This document shows, in pieces, positions 1-8,191 of a stretch of 64,000 nt of DNA. The DNA is taken from contig NZ_CP121679.1 in NCBI RefSeq assembly GCF_029760895.1, forward strand, positions 186,001 through 250,000. The letters are read 5' to 3'. The stretch comes from Ancylobacter sp. WKF20. GTDB lineage: Bacteria; Pseudomonadota; Alphaproteobacteria; Rhizobiales; Xanthobacteraceae. How positions within the stretch are numbered: position 1 is the first letter of the stretch; the number at the start of each line of letters is the position of its first letter. The translations under genes were made by a program, and so were the position numbers. Below the pieces are notes generated by a model that worked only from the letters and a program-made list of their open reading frames with translations, did no database searches and was not told the origin of the DNA.

Positions 1-466
1 CGCCGATGCCGATGGCCGAACGCGCCCCGCGACCCAAAGCCGCGCCGATCTCGCGGGGAGAGAGCGTCAGGTCGTTCAGCAGGCACAGACCGGTCGCCAC
101 GGCGATGCCGAGCTGGGTTCCCGAGCCGAGGCCCGAATGCGGCGGCAACGCTGATTCCACCGTGATTTCAACGGCTTTGTCGATCTGAAAACGCTGCGCC
201 GCCCTCTCCGCCGCCGCCAAGGCGCGGCCCGCATCGGGGCCGGAGGCGGTCAGTGCGGCGCTTTTGCGCATCCGCACGATGGTCGAGGGGCGGTCGAGGG
301 TGATGCCGAGGCTGCCGAAGCGGCGGCCGAGGGTGCCGGCGAGGTCGATGAAGCCGAGGTGCAGGCGTCCGGGCGCGGTGATGCGCACCACGTTCAGGCC
401 GTCCTCCTGGCGCGCCGTCGGCGATTGGCGTGTTGTTTTGTTCACCGGCGTTTCCTCGTGCTGCAT
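1..466 (-). CDS. beta-ribofuranosylaminobenzene 5'-phosphate synthase (partial, C-terminus outside window)
   Basis: Beta-RFAP synthase carries out the first committed step of tetrahydromethanopterin synthesis, joining p-hydroxybenzoate/pABA to PRPP. The minus-strand frame is open from an ATG at 464-466 to the left edge, giving the first 155 residues. The GHMP-kinase-type ATP/phosphate loop PPHSGLGSGTQ lies at about residues 108-118, and an early GRLHLGFIDL segment is characteristic of this family. The gene diverges from the carbinolamine dehydratase and fhc genes, which fits a C1/H4MPT cluster. The 191-bp gap between them must hold both promoters. The 3' part is missing only because the window ends. 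Confidence 0.9.
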   Translation of the reverse strand, partial: MQHEETPVNKTTRQSPTARQEDGLNVVRITAPGRLHLGFIDLAGTLGRRFGSLGITLDRPSTIVRMRKSAALTASGPDAGRALAAAERAAQRFQIDKAVEITVESALPPHSGLGSGTQLGIAVATGLCLLNDLTLSPREIGAALGRGARSAIGIG

Positions 467-657
467 CGTAAGGCTCCCGTGGCACGCAGGACAAGCGCCA
501 CTGTGACCCTGTTGAACGCCTGCCGCGCGGATTTGCTGCCGATCTGGCGACAATTGTCCGCGAGTTGGGGTTTGCCGGGCGCCCCCGCCACGTGCTACCG
601 AATCGTTAAAAGCTGCCCGCGACAGAACGGGTGGACCTGCCAGGAGGACGCCGGCGC

Positions 658-1038
658 ATGGCCGTTGATCCCAAAAAAACCTTTACCTCCAAAGAGGTAG
701 AGGATCGTCTCGCGATCGATCTGCCGCACTGGAAGCTCCAGGACGGGTGGATCCGGCGTACCTATCGCACCTCCAGCTGGAAGGGGACGCTGATGGTCAT
801 CAACGCCGTTGGCCATCTGGCGGAGGCGGCTTGGCACCATCCGGATATCACGGCGTCCTATGCCTGGGTGGAGGTGCGGCTGATGTCGCACGATGCCAAG
901 GGCATCACCGAGCGCGATTTCCAGCTCGCCAAGAAGATCGAGGAGGTGGTCTCCTGGCAGCCCGCCCTTGAGCCCGGCAGCGCGCTGGAAGGCACGCCGC
1001 GCGGCGATCTGCGCTTCTCCTACATCAAATACGATTGA
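658..1038 (+). CDS. pterin-4a-carbinolamine dehydratase (4a-hydroxytetrahydrobiopterin dehydratase) homologue
   Basis: This 126-residue protein is of the DCoH/PCD family, which dehydrates 4a-hydroxy-tetrahydropterins. The active-site signature is present: HHPDITASYAWVEVRLMSHD followed by a later Asp, matching HHP-x(5)-[YW]-x(9)-H-x-D. I chose the ATG at 658 because AGGAGG lies at 642-647. An upstream in-frame GTG at 631 would put this ribosome site inside the gene. It sits 17 bp before fhcB on the same strand, so it is probably co-transcribed with the formyltransferase/hydrolase genes. No phenylalanine hydroxylase is nearby, so a role in methanopterin chemistry is plausible but inferred. Confidence 0.88.
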   Translation: MAVDPKKTFTSKEVEDRLAIDLPHWKLQDGWIRRTYRTSSWKGTLMVINAVGHLAEAAWHHPDITASYAWVEVRLMSHDAKGITERDFQLAKKIEEVVSWQPALEPGSALEGTPRGDLRFSYIKYD

Positions 1039-1055
1039 CAGATCAGGTAGTTACC

Positions 1056-2300
1056 ATGGCCGAGGTGCAGACGTTCGAGAATGTGGCCTGCGGCTTCTGC
1101 GGGCTCGGCTGCGATGATCTGACCCTCGAGGTGGAGGGCCGCGCCGTCCGCGCCAAGGCCGGGCCCAGCGGCGCCATCTGCCCCGAAGCGGCCCGGCTTT
1201 TCCGGCGTCTGGATACCGCCGAACCGGTGGCGCGTGTGGCCGGTGAGGTGACCAGTCAGGCCGATGTGTACAGAGAGGCGCACCGCATCCTCGCCGGCGC
1301 CACCGCCCCGGTGATTGCCGGCTTCGGCACCGACATGGCTGGGGCCGGCGCCCTGGTCGATCTCGCCATCCGCTTCGGTGGGGTGCTCGACCATCACGCC
1401 TCGCAGGGGCTGTTCCGCAACTATGCGGCGGTGCAGCGCACCGGCTGGCTCTCCACCACGCTCGCCGAGGTCCGCAACCATTGCGACCTGCTGGTCGTGG
1501 TGGGCGACGACCCGACCGCGAACTGGAGCCGGCTGTTCGAGAAGTTCTACCCGGCCACCCCGCTCTTCGCGACCGGGGAGCGGCGGGTGGTGTTCCTCGG
1601 CGGCTCCCCGTCGGAGAAGGCCCGCCGGCAGCTCGAAGGCATCACGATCTCGGAGCTTGCCGGCGATCCGGTCGAGGTGCTGGAGGCGCTCGCCCTTCTG
1701 GTGTCCGGGCGCACCCCGCCGGTGGCCGCCAGCGGCAGCCTGCCGCTCGCCGAGCTGGCGGCGCTGGCCGAGGCGCTGCGCGCCTCGAAATACGCCGTGG
1801 TGACGTGGAACGCGGGGGCGCTCGATGATGGCGACCTTGTCGCCGAGCGCGCCACCGCGCTGGTCGACGCGCTGAACGTGACCACCCGCGCCGGCGTGTT
1901 CCCGTTGGGCGGCGTCGACAACATCGTCGGCGTGAACCAGCTGCTGCTGTGGCGGCTCGGCTACCCGCTGCGCACGCTGGTGCGCGGGCAGGGCAGCGCC
2001 CATGACGGCACGCTCTATTCCACGCAGGCCGCCCTTCGGGATGCCGACGTGCTGGTCTGGGTCTCGGCCTTCCGGCCGGAGCCGCCGCCCGATTTTTCCG
2101 GCAAGGTGATCGCCCTTGCCCATCCCGATACGATTTTCCAGACAGAACCTGATGTTGTCATCCCTGTGGGCACGCCCGGCGTCGACCATGCCGGCACCGT
2201 GTTCCGCATGGATTCCATCGTAAGCCTGCCGCTCGGCGCCTTGCGCGTCGCGACGCTCCCCAGCGTTGCCGAGGCTGTGCGTCGCCTAGCGGAGGGGTAG
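1056..2300 (+). CDS. fhcB: formyltransferase/hydrolase complex subunit B (formylmethanofuran dehydrogenase subunit B family)
   Basis: FhcB is the bacterial homologue of FwdB/FmdB and a subunit of the cytoplasmic Fhc complex that converts formyl-H4MPT to formate via methylofuran. The 414-residue protein begins with C12-x2-C15-x3-C19 and a fourth Cys in AICPEAARL, resembling the 4Fe-4S motif of the archaeal enzyme. The segment corresponding to the archaeal Cys/Sec active site (around LDHHASQGLFRNYAA) has no Cys, in keeping with the known loss of formate dehydrogenase activity in bacterial Fhc. The ATG at 1056 is preferred to an in-frame TTG at 1035 that overlaps the upstream gene. The stop codon directly abuts fhcA. 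Confidence 0.93.
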   Translation: MAEVQTFENVACGFCGLGCDDLTLEVEGRAVRAKAGPSGAICPEAARLFRRLDTAEPVARVAGEVTSQADVYREAHRILAGATAPVIAGFGTDMAGAGALVDLAIRFGGVLDHHASQGLFRNYAAVQRTGWLSTTLAEVRNHCDLLVVVGDDPTANWSRLFEKFYPATPLFATGERRVVFLGGSPSEKARRQLEGITISELAGDPVEVLEALALLVSGRTPPVAASGSLPLAELAALAEALRASKYAVVTWNAGALDDGDLVAERATALVDALNVTTRAGVFPLGGVDNIVGVNQLLLWRLGYPLRTLVRGQGSAHDGTLYSTQAALRDADVLVWVSAFRPEPPPDFSGKVIALAHPDTIFQTEPDVVIPVGTPGVDHAGTVFRMDSIVSLPLGALRVATLPSVAEAVRRLAEG

Positions 2301-3968
2301 ATGAGACTGAGGCTGAAGGGCGGGCGTGTGCTCGACCCGGCCAATGGCGAGAACGGCGTCGTCAGCGGTGCCGTGCGCGATATCGAGATCGAGGACGGCC
2401 GCATCATTGCCGCCACCGATCAGAAGGCGGATGCCGAATACGATCTCGCCGGCGACGTGGTGATGGCGGGCGGCATCGACCTGCACAGCCACATTGCCGG
2501 CGGCAAGATGAACCTTGCCCGCCTGTTGATGCAGGAGGACCGCAAGGCCTTCCCCGAAATGCCCGGCAATTTCTGCGGCTGCGGCGGCGGACGGGCGGCC
2601 CCCACCGCCCATGCCACCGGCTGCCGCTATGCGGAGCTCGGCTACACCACGGTGTTCGAGCCGGCCATGGTCGGCGCCAATGCGCGCGGCGCGCATCTGG
2701 AAATGGCGGATATCCCCAATCTCGACACCGGCGCCTATCTGGTGCTCGGCAATGACGATTTCTTTCTGCGCCTGCTCGCCGCCGGCGCGCATCAGGAAAC
2801 CGTCAACGCCTATGTCGGCTGGATGATCGAGGCGACGCAGGCCTTCGCCATCAAGATCGTCAATCCCGGCGGCATCAACGCCTTCAAGTTCAACGCCCGC
2901 AAGATGGAGCTGGACGAGGCGAACCCGCATTATGGCGTCACCCCGCGCAAGGTGCTGACGACGCTGATCCGGGCCGTGACGGAACTCGGCCTGCCGCACC
3001 CGATCCATCTGCATGGCTGCAATCTCGGCGTGCCCGGCAATGACGAGACGACGCTCGCCACCATCCGCGCGGCGGAGGGGCGGCGGCTGCACCTCACCCA
3101 TCTGCAGTTCCATTCCTATGGCACGGAGGGCGACAAGCGCTTCTCCTCCTCGGCGGCGCGCATTGCCGAACTGGTCAACGCCAACCCGAACATCTCGGTC
3201 GATGTCGGGCAGGTGATGTTCGGCCAGACGGTGACGGCCTCGGCCGACTACATGTCGCAATACCGCAACCGCGCCATAGCCAGCCCGAACAAGTCCATCG
3301 GCATGGACATCGAGCTGGACGCCGCCTGCGGCGTGGTGCCGTTCGAGTACAAGGACAAGTCCTTCGTCAACGCGCTGCAATGGGCGATCGGGCTGGAGCT
3401 GTTCCTGCTGGTGGAAGACCCCTGGCGGATTTTCCTCACCACCGATCACCCCAATGGCGGGCCCTTCACCACATACCCGCATCTGATCCGCCTGCTGATG
3501 GACCGCGATTTCCGCAACGCCCAGCTCGCGACGCTGAACAAGGCGGCGCAGAAGCACACGATGCTGGCAGAGATCACGAGGCAATATTCGCTGGAGGAGA
3601 TCGCCATCCTCACCCGCGCCGCGCCCGCGCGCATTCTCGGCCTCACCGACAAGGGCCATCTCGGCCCCGGCGCGGTGGCCGACATCGCCGTCCACCGCGA
3701 GGACAGCGACCGCGAGGCGATGTTCTCGACCACCCGCATGGTGTTCAAGAATGGCCGGCTGATCGTGAAGGACGGCGTGGTGGTGGAGCTGGCGCAAGGC
3801 ACCACCCATGTCGCCCGCCCGACCTTCGACCGCGCCATCGAGACCGACATGAAGCGCTGGTTCGACGAGTCGGTGGGCCTGAAAGCGCAGCATTTCCGCA
3901 TCAGTGACGGCGAGCTGCGAAACGGCGCCGGCCCGACCATCCTCACCTGCGAGCGGGGGGAGGGGTGA
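2301..3968 (+). CDS. fhcA: formyltransferase/hydrolase complex subunit A (formylmethanofuran dehydrogenase subunit A)
   Basis: FhcA is an amidohydrolase-superfamily subunit that hydrolyses formyl-methylofuran to formate. The 555-residue length is normal for the family. Metal-ligand motifs are visible in order: GGIDLHSHIAGG (H62, H64), PIHLHGCNLG, LTHLQFHSYG and TTDHPNGG with the catalytic Asp. Translation starts at the base immediately after the fhcB stop codon, so the two are translationally coupled. Downstream, a 547-bp gap filled with palindromic repeats separates it from fhcD. Confidence 0.96.
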   Translation: MRLRLKGGRVLDPANGENGVVSGAVRDIEIEDGRIIAATDQKADAEYDLAGDVVMAGGIDLHSHIAGGKMNLARLLMQEDRKAFPEMPGNFCGCGGGRAAPTAHATGCRYAELGYTTVFEPAMVGANARGAHLEMADIPNLDTGAYLVLGNDDFFLRLLAAGAHQETVNAYVGWMIEATQAFAIKIVNPGGINAFKFNARKMELDEANPHYGVTPRKVLTTLIRAVTELGLPHPIHLHGCNLGVPGNDETTLATIRAAEGRRLHLTHLQFHSYGTEGDKRFSSSAARIAELVNANPNISVDVGQVMFGQTVTASADYMSQYRNRAIASPNKSIGMDIELDAACGVVPFEYKDKSFVNALQWAIGLELFLLVEDPWRIFLTTDHPNGGPFTTYPHLIRLLMDRDFRNAQLATLNKAAQKHTMLAEITRQYSLEEIAILTRAAPARILGLTDKGHLGPGAVADIAVHREDSDREAMFSTTRMVFKNGRLIVKDGVVVELAQGTTHVARPTFDRAIETDMKRWFDESVGLKAQHFRISDGELRNGAGPTILTCERGEG

Positions 3969-4047
3969 TGGCTCACGACATGATGTTCGCTGCGTCGCCC
4001 TTCTTCACCACTCCCCGGTGGGGATCGGCGACAGAGTCTCTCCTGGG

Positions 4048-4086
4048 CCCCGGATCATCGCTGCACCATGTGCAGCTCGTCCGGGG
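4048..4086. repeat. two-part hairpin repeat, copy 1
   Basis: The arms are CCCCGGA (4048-4054) with TCCGGGG (4080-4086), and an inner GCTGCAC (4060-4066) with GTGCAGC (4070-4076) around CAT. A diverged copy lies at about 18336-18376. Both are followed by AACGGG. I read it as a dispersed palindromic element rather than a terminator, because no T-tract follows. Confidence 0.7.
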
Positions 4087-4343
4087 AACGGGTCTCAGCA
4101 TTGACGCCACGTGTCCCGGCCCAGCGACGCCGAAGGCGGAGCGCCGAACCGGGATCCAGGGAAAAAGCCGCCGCAGGCGTCCCTATCTCCCGATGGTCGA
4201 GCGCATGTTCAGCCGTCATGGCCGGGCTTGGCCCGGCCATCCACGCCTTTCGACGGCGCATGGGTCGGCGGCCAAGACGTGGATCCCCGGATCAAGTCCG
4301 GGGATGACGGTGCTTTGGCGGCTCACGGGTGCTTTCTCCTTCA

Positions 4344-4454
4344 CCTCTCCCCGACGGGGAGAGGTCGGCGTGCAGCGCCGGGTGAGGGGGCTCGCGCTCG
4401 CCGCTCTGGCGCGTCGCTGCCCCTCACCCCACCCCTCTCCCCGACGGGGAGAGG
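4344..4454. repeat. pair of identical 21-bp palindromes bounding one repeat unit
   Basis: Identical 21-bp palindromes at 4344-4364 and 4434-4454 flank an internal GGGTGAGGGG/CCCCTCACCC inverted repeat. The whole looks like one dispersed composite repeat of the kind found widely in Rhizobiales intergenic DNA. Confidence 0.75.
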
Positions 4455-4515
4455 GAGTTTGTCGCGCGGCCTTTGGTGGGCGTCCGTGCCTCGTGACCAT
4501 GCCGGAGGGCGCGCG

Positions 4516-5442
4516 ATGATCCTCAATGGCGTCGAGATCCGCGATACCTTCGCGGAAGCCTTTCCGATGGTGGGCACGCGGCTCATCGTCACCGCCGACA
4601 CGCCGGACTGGGCGATGACGGCCGGGCGCGTCACCACGGGTTTTGCCACTTCCGTCATCGGCTGCGGCTGCGAGGCCGGGATCGAGCGCGTGCTGGCGCC
4701 CGAAGAGACGCCGGACGGGCGTCCGGGCGTGGCGCTCCTCATCTTCGCGATGGATTTTGGCTCGCTGAAGAAGGTCGTGCCACTGCGCCTCGGCCAGTGC
4801 GTGCTGACCTGCCCGACGACCGCCTGCTATGCCGGCGTCGAGGGCGGCAAGCGCGTGCCGCTGGCCAAGACGATCCGCTATTTCGGCGATGGCCACCAGA
4901 TCTCCAAGAAGCTCGCGGGCAAGCGCTTCTGGCGCGTGCCGGTGATGGAGGGCGAGTTCGTCTGCGACGAGGACACGGGTTCCGTGGAGGGCGTGGGCGG
5001 CGGCAATTTCCTCATCCTCGCCCGCTCGCGCGGGCAGGCGCTGCACGCTGCCGAGCAGGCGGTGGCGGCGATGGGGACGGTGCCCGGCATCATCCTGCCG
5101 TTCCCGGGCGGCGTGGTGCGCTCGGGCTCCAAGGTCGGCTCGAAATATAAGGGCATGTTCGCCTCCACCAACGACGCCTATTGCCCGACGCTGCGCGGCG
5201 CCGTGCCGAGCCAGCTCTCCCCGGAGGTCGGCTCGGTGATGGAGATCGTCATTGACGGGGTGAGCTTCGAGGCGGTGGCCGAGGCGACGCGCGTCGGCAT
5301 CGAGGCGGTTTGCGCGGTCGGTGCGGAAGGCGGCGTGCTGGCGATCGACGCCGGCAATTATGGCGGCAATCTCGGGCCGTTCCACTTCAAGCTGCGCGAG
5401 ATCATGAGCGCGGGAGCGGGCAGCGCGGGAGGCGTGGCATGA
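4516..5442 (+). CDS. fhcD: formylmethanofuran:tetrahydromethanopterin formyltransferase (Fhc subunit D)
   Basis: FhcD (Ftr family) transfers the formyl group between H4MPT and methylofuran within the Fhc complex. At 308 residues it has the usual family length. It begins MILNGVEIRDTFAEAFPM, the conserved Ftr N-terminus, and ends LGPFHFKLREI plus a short Ala/Gly tail. I chose the ATG at 4516 because the longer open frame upstream runs through the repeat island and has no Ftr similarity. Its stop overlaps the fhcC start as ATGA. Confidence 0.96.
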   Translation: MILNGVEIRDTFAEAFPMVGTRLIVTADTPDWAMTAGRVTTGFATSVIGCGCEAGIERVLAPEETPDGRPGVALLIFAMDFGSLKKVVPLRLGQCVLTCPTTACYAGVEGGKRVPLAKTIRYFGDGHQISKKLAGKRFWRVPVMEGEFVCDEDTGSVEGVGGGNFLILARSRGQALHAAEQAVAAMGTVPGIILPFPGGVVRSGSKVGSKYKGMFASTNDAYCPTLRGAVPSQLSPEVGSVMEIVIDGVSFEAVAEATRVGIEAVCAVGAEGGVLAIDAGNYGGNLGPFHFKLREIMSAGAGSAGGVA

Positions 5443-6236
5443 GCGGCGTATCATTGAAGCCGCGCGCGGCCTTCGAGGCGCGGGTGGACCTGGCGGGGCT
5501 GACCCCGGCGCTCGCCTGCGCCACCTCGCTGCGCGAGCTGGAGCACCATTCGATCCCCTATGGCGCGAAGGCCGTGCCGATGGGCGAGCTGTTCTTTATC
5601 GAGGGCGCGCCGGAGGGCGTGCTGCTGGTCGAGATCGGCGATGAGCGGCTGGACGGTGTCGGCGCCGGCATGAGCGGAGGCGAGCTGATCGTCGATGGCC
5701 GCGTCGGCGCCTGGGCGGGCTTCGGCATGTCCGGCGGCATGCTGCGTATCTCCGGCGAGGCCGGGGACTTTCTCGGCGCGGAAATGTCCGGTGGGCGGAT
5801 CGAGCTTGCCGGCAATGCCGGAGCGCACGCCGGCGGGGCCTCCTCCGGCTCGCGGCGCGGCATGTCGGACGGCGTGTTGAAGATCGCCGGTTCCGTGGGG
5901 CCGCGCGCGGGCGCCCGTCAGCGTGGCGGGCTGATCCTGATCGGCGGCGATGCCGCCGAGGGGCTGGCCACCGGCATGATCGCCGGCACGGTCAGCGTCG
6001 CCGGATCGGTCGGCCCGCTCGCCGGGCGCGGCATGAAGCGCGGCACGCTGCTGGTCAGCGCGCTGCCCGATTTGCCGGCCGGCTTTGCCGACACCGGCAC
6101 GCACGACCTCGTCGCGCTGCGCCTGCTGGCCCGGCGCGTGCCGGACCTTGCCGGCGTGCTCAAGGATGTCACCCAAGCCCGCCGCCTCGTCGGCGACACG
6201 CTGATGGGCGGGCAGGGCGAGGTGCTGGTGGTCTAG
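5439..6236 (+). CDS. fhcC: formyltransferase/hydrolase complex subunit C (formylmethanofuran dehydrogenase subunit C)
   Basis: FhcC is a 265-residue right-handed helix protein of the FwdC/glutamate-synthase C-terminal (GXGXG) type that scaffolds the Fhc complex. Repeated G-x-x-M-S-G-G units are visible (GAGMSGGELIVDGRVG, GFGMSGGMLRISGEAG, GAEMSGGRIELAG). Start ATG 5439 overlaps the fhcD stop by 4 bp. It is the last fhc gene, and a palindromic repeat at 6249-6279 lies between it and the convergent mgtE. Confidence 0.95.
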   Translation: MSGVSLKPRAAFEARVDLAGLTPALACATSLRELEHHSIPYGAKAVPMGELFFIEGAPEGVLLVEIGDERLDGVGAGMSGGELIVDGRVGAWAGFGMSGGMLRISGEAGDFLGAEMSGGRIELAGNAGAHAGGASSGSRRGMSDGVLKIAGSVGPRAGARQRGGLILIGGDAAEGLATGMIAGTVSVAGSVGPLAGRGMKRGTLLVSALPDLPAGFADTGTHDLVALRLLARRVPDLAGVLKDVTQARRLVGDTLMGGQGEVLVV

Positions 6237-6248
6237 CCGCCTATCGTC

Positions 6249-6279
6249 ATCCCGGACGGCCCGAAGGCCGATCCGGGAT
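6249..6279. repeat. palindromic repeat between convergent fhcC and mgtE
   Basis: ATCCCGGA-CGGCC-CGAA-GGCCG-A-TCCGGGAT forms a 13-bp stem with one bulge and a tetraloop. No U-tract follows on either strand, so it is probably a dispersed palindromic element. It may still reduce read-through between the convergent genes. Confidence 0.65.
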
Positions 6280-6323
6280 CGCGTGCCAAGACGGCTGACG
6301 ATCCCGGCTCGACGTTGTTCCTT

Positions 6324-7742
6324 CTAAAGCAACGTTCCGTGCAGGATGACCAAAGCGACGGTGAAGTAGATCACCAGCCCGGTCACATCGACGAAGGTGG
6401 CGACGAAGGGCGCGGAGGCGCTCGCCGGGTCGAAGCCGAGGCGGCGCAGGACGAAGGGCAGCATCGAACCGGTGAGCGAGCCGAAGGTGACGATGGCCAC
6501 CAGCGCCGCGCCGACCGTCGCCGCCACCAGCACCCAGTGCTCGCCATAATCATGGAAGCCGGCGATCTGCCAGATGGCGATGCGGGTCATGCCGAGCGCG
6601 GCGAGAATGGAGCCGAGCGCGAGGCCCGAGGGCAATTCGCGCAGGGCGACGCGCCACCAGTCCTTCACCTTGATCTCGCCCAGCGCCAGCGCGCGGATGA
6701 TCAGCGAGGTCGCCTGCGAGCCCGAATTGCCGCCCGAGCTCATGATGAGCGGGATGAACAGGGTCAGCACGATGGCGCGTTCCAGCTCGTCCTCGAAATG
6801 CTGCATGGCGTTGGCGGTCAGCATCTCGCCGAGGAACAGGATGGAGAGCCAGCCGGCGCGCTTCTTCAGCATGGCGAGGAAGCCCATCTCCATATAGGGC
6901 TCGTCCAGCGCCTCCATGCCGCCGAATTTCTGCACGTCCTCGGTGTTCTCCTCGATGATCGCGTCGATCATGTCGTCGACGGTGACGATGCCGAGCACAT
7001 GGTCGTGCCCGTCCACCACCGGCACGGCGAGCAGGTCGTATTTCGAGATCAGCTTGGCCACTTCCTCGCGGTCGGTGAGCGGGGAGGTGGTGATCGGGTC
7101 GTGGCGCGGGGCGACCGAGAGGATCGGGTCTTCCGGCGCGCCGGTGATGAGACGGCGCAGCGTCACCGCCTTGAGCAAGGCCTGGCTGTCGGGGTCGAGC
7201 ACATAGATGGCGTAGATGGTCTCGCGCGTGCGCTCGATCTCGCGCAGATGGGCGAGCGTGCGCCCCACCGTCCAGTCGGCCGGCACGGTGACGAATTCGG
7301 TGGTCATCAGCCCGCCGGCGCTGTGCTCGGGATAGGCGAGCAGCCGGTTCAGCTCGGCCTGCGTCTCGGCCGGCAGATGAGCGAACAGATGCGAGCGCGC
7401 CGGCTCCTCCATCCAGCGGAACAGGTCGGCGGCGCGGTCGGCGGACATGTCGGTGAGCAGGCGCACCGCCTCCTCGACCGGCAGCGCCTCGATCAGCTCG
7501 CTGGAGAGGTCGAAATCCGGCAGGTCGAGAATCTCGACCTGTTTCTCGCGCGGCAGGCTCGCCAGCACGGCGGAGGCGGTGTGAGGCTCTTCCTCGTCCA
7601 GCGCCTCGGCGATGTCGGCGGGGTGCTCCTCGGCGAGCTCGGCAGCCAGTTCCGCGGCAAGGCTGCCGGCGGCGTCCACGAATTCATCATCGCGGCGGGC
7701 ATCGTCGCGGCGGTCATCCGCCGGGTTACGGATATCGTCCAT
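6324..7742 (-). CDS. mgtE: magnesium transporter/channel MgtE
   Basis: MgtE is a gated Mg2+ channel of the inner membrane. The 472-residue protein has an acidic N-terminal superhelical domain, a CBS pair at roughly residues 140-260 (for example the LAVPVVDGHDHVLGIVTVDD segment) and a C-terminal membrane domain. In the membrane domain MSSGGNSGSQATSL, P-N-G/SGSQ-type pore elements and five hydrophobic segments are visible. It lies convergent to fhcC and divergent to the autotransporter. I see no recognisable Mg2+ (M-box) riboswitch in its 5' region. Confidence 0.96.
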   Translation of the reverse strand: MDDIRNPADDRRDDARRDDEFVDAAGSLAAELAAELAEEHPADIAEALDEEEPHTASAVLASLPREKQVEILDLPDFDLSSELIEALPVEEAVRLLTDMSADRAADLFRWMEEPARSHLFAHLPAETQAELNRLLAYPEHSAGGLMTTEFVTVPADWTVGRTLAHLREIERTRETIYAIYVLDPDSQALLKAVTLRRLITGAPEDPILSVAPRHDPITTSPLTDREEVAKLISKYDLLAVPVVDGHDHVLGIVTVDDMIDAIIEENTEDVQKFGGMEALDEPYMEMGFLAMLKKRAGWLSILFLGEMLTANAMQHFEDELERAIVLTLFIPLIMSSGGNSGSQATSLIIRALALGEIKVKDWWRVALRELPSGLALGSILAALGMTRIAIWQIAGFHDYGEHWVLVAATVGAALVAIVTFGSLTGSMLPFVLRRLGFDPASASAPFVATFVDVTGLVIYFTVALVILHGTLL

Positions 7743-8191
7743 CTTGGCTCTCTTTCCGACGTCCGGTCACCGGAGGTGGACGCAGAGAGCCGTGCCCTAA
7801 CAGGGCCGCGGTCGGCTCAGAGCGCCGGCCGCCGGCGGCCGGACAATCGACTGGGACTGTCGCTGGGCATGGGTAAGGGGTTCCGATTGCGCCGCCGTGA
7901 CGGGCGGCGCGGGGCAGATGGACCCGCGCGGACGGGAAGTCAAGCGGGGAGGATGCGACGGAGCGGCTGAGCTCCGCGAGGAGGGCGCGCAGGGGCTGTT
8001 GCGCGCGTGCAACCCGACGATTTTTTTCTCGGGAAGAAACACGACGTCATCGCGAGCGAGTCGTTATGACGGCAAAGCTGGCTTATCATACCTCTGGGTG
8101 TCAGCTTCCGGGTCCCGGAGCCGCAGCGCGAATGCCGCACACACCTTCGCTCATAGCCGTTGTAATCGCGAAACGTAGGTGCTGGGGGCAC
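7743..8191. other. intergenic region between mgtE and the autotransporter (no gene seen)
   Basis: This 449-bp divergent region must hold promoters for mgtE (minus) and the autotransporter (plus). Frames here have no protein-like composition. A T7 run sits in the loop of a short CCCGA/TCGGG inverted repeat near 8012-8032, but its geometry is not that of a terminator. Base composition becomes less GC-rich from about 8020 into the start of the autotransporter. Confidence 0.5.

Larger units (their letters stand above)
3969..4515. repeat. palindromic repeat island between fhcA and fhcD
   Basis: This gap holds no convincing gene. It is a mosaic of palindromes: a long hairpin at 4048-4086, an ATGGCCGGGC/GCCCGGCCAT palindrome at 4218-4240, a CCCCGGATCAAGTCCGGGG element at about 4285-4303, and two identical 21-bp palindromes (CCTCTCCCC/GACGGGGAGAGG) at 4344-4364 and 4434-4454, exactly 90 bp apart. 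Elements of this look are common dispersed repeats in Rhizobiales genomes. They interrupt an otherwise gap-free fhc operon. Confidence 0.8.

Noticed and set aside
3965..4519. Open frames through the fhcA-fhcD gap
   Set aside because: They read through palindromic repeats and have no protein-like composition or ribosome site.
6315..7970. Long open frame on the plus strand opposite mgtE
   Set aside because: Its His/Arg/Gln/Gly-rich translation is the usual antisense shadow of a high-GC gene; mgtE on the minus strand has clear CBS and channel motifs.
8012..8032. T7 run as a terminator near 8020
   Set aside because: The T-run lies in the loop of a weak 5-bp inverted repeat, not after a stem.
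7743..8191. Possible Mg2+ riboswitch ahead of mgtE
   Set aside because: I could not identify M-box conserved helices or a terminator/antiterminator pair.
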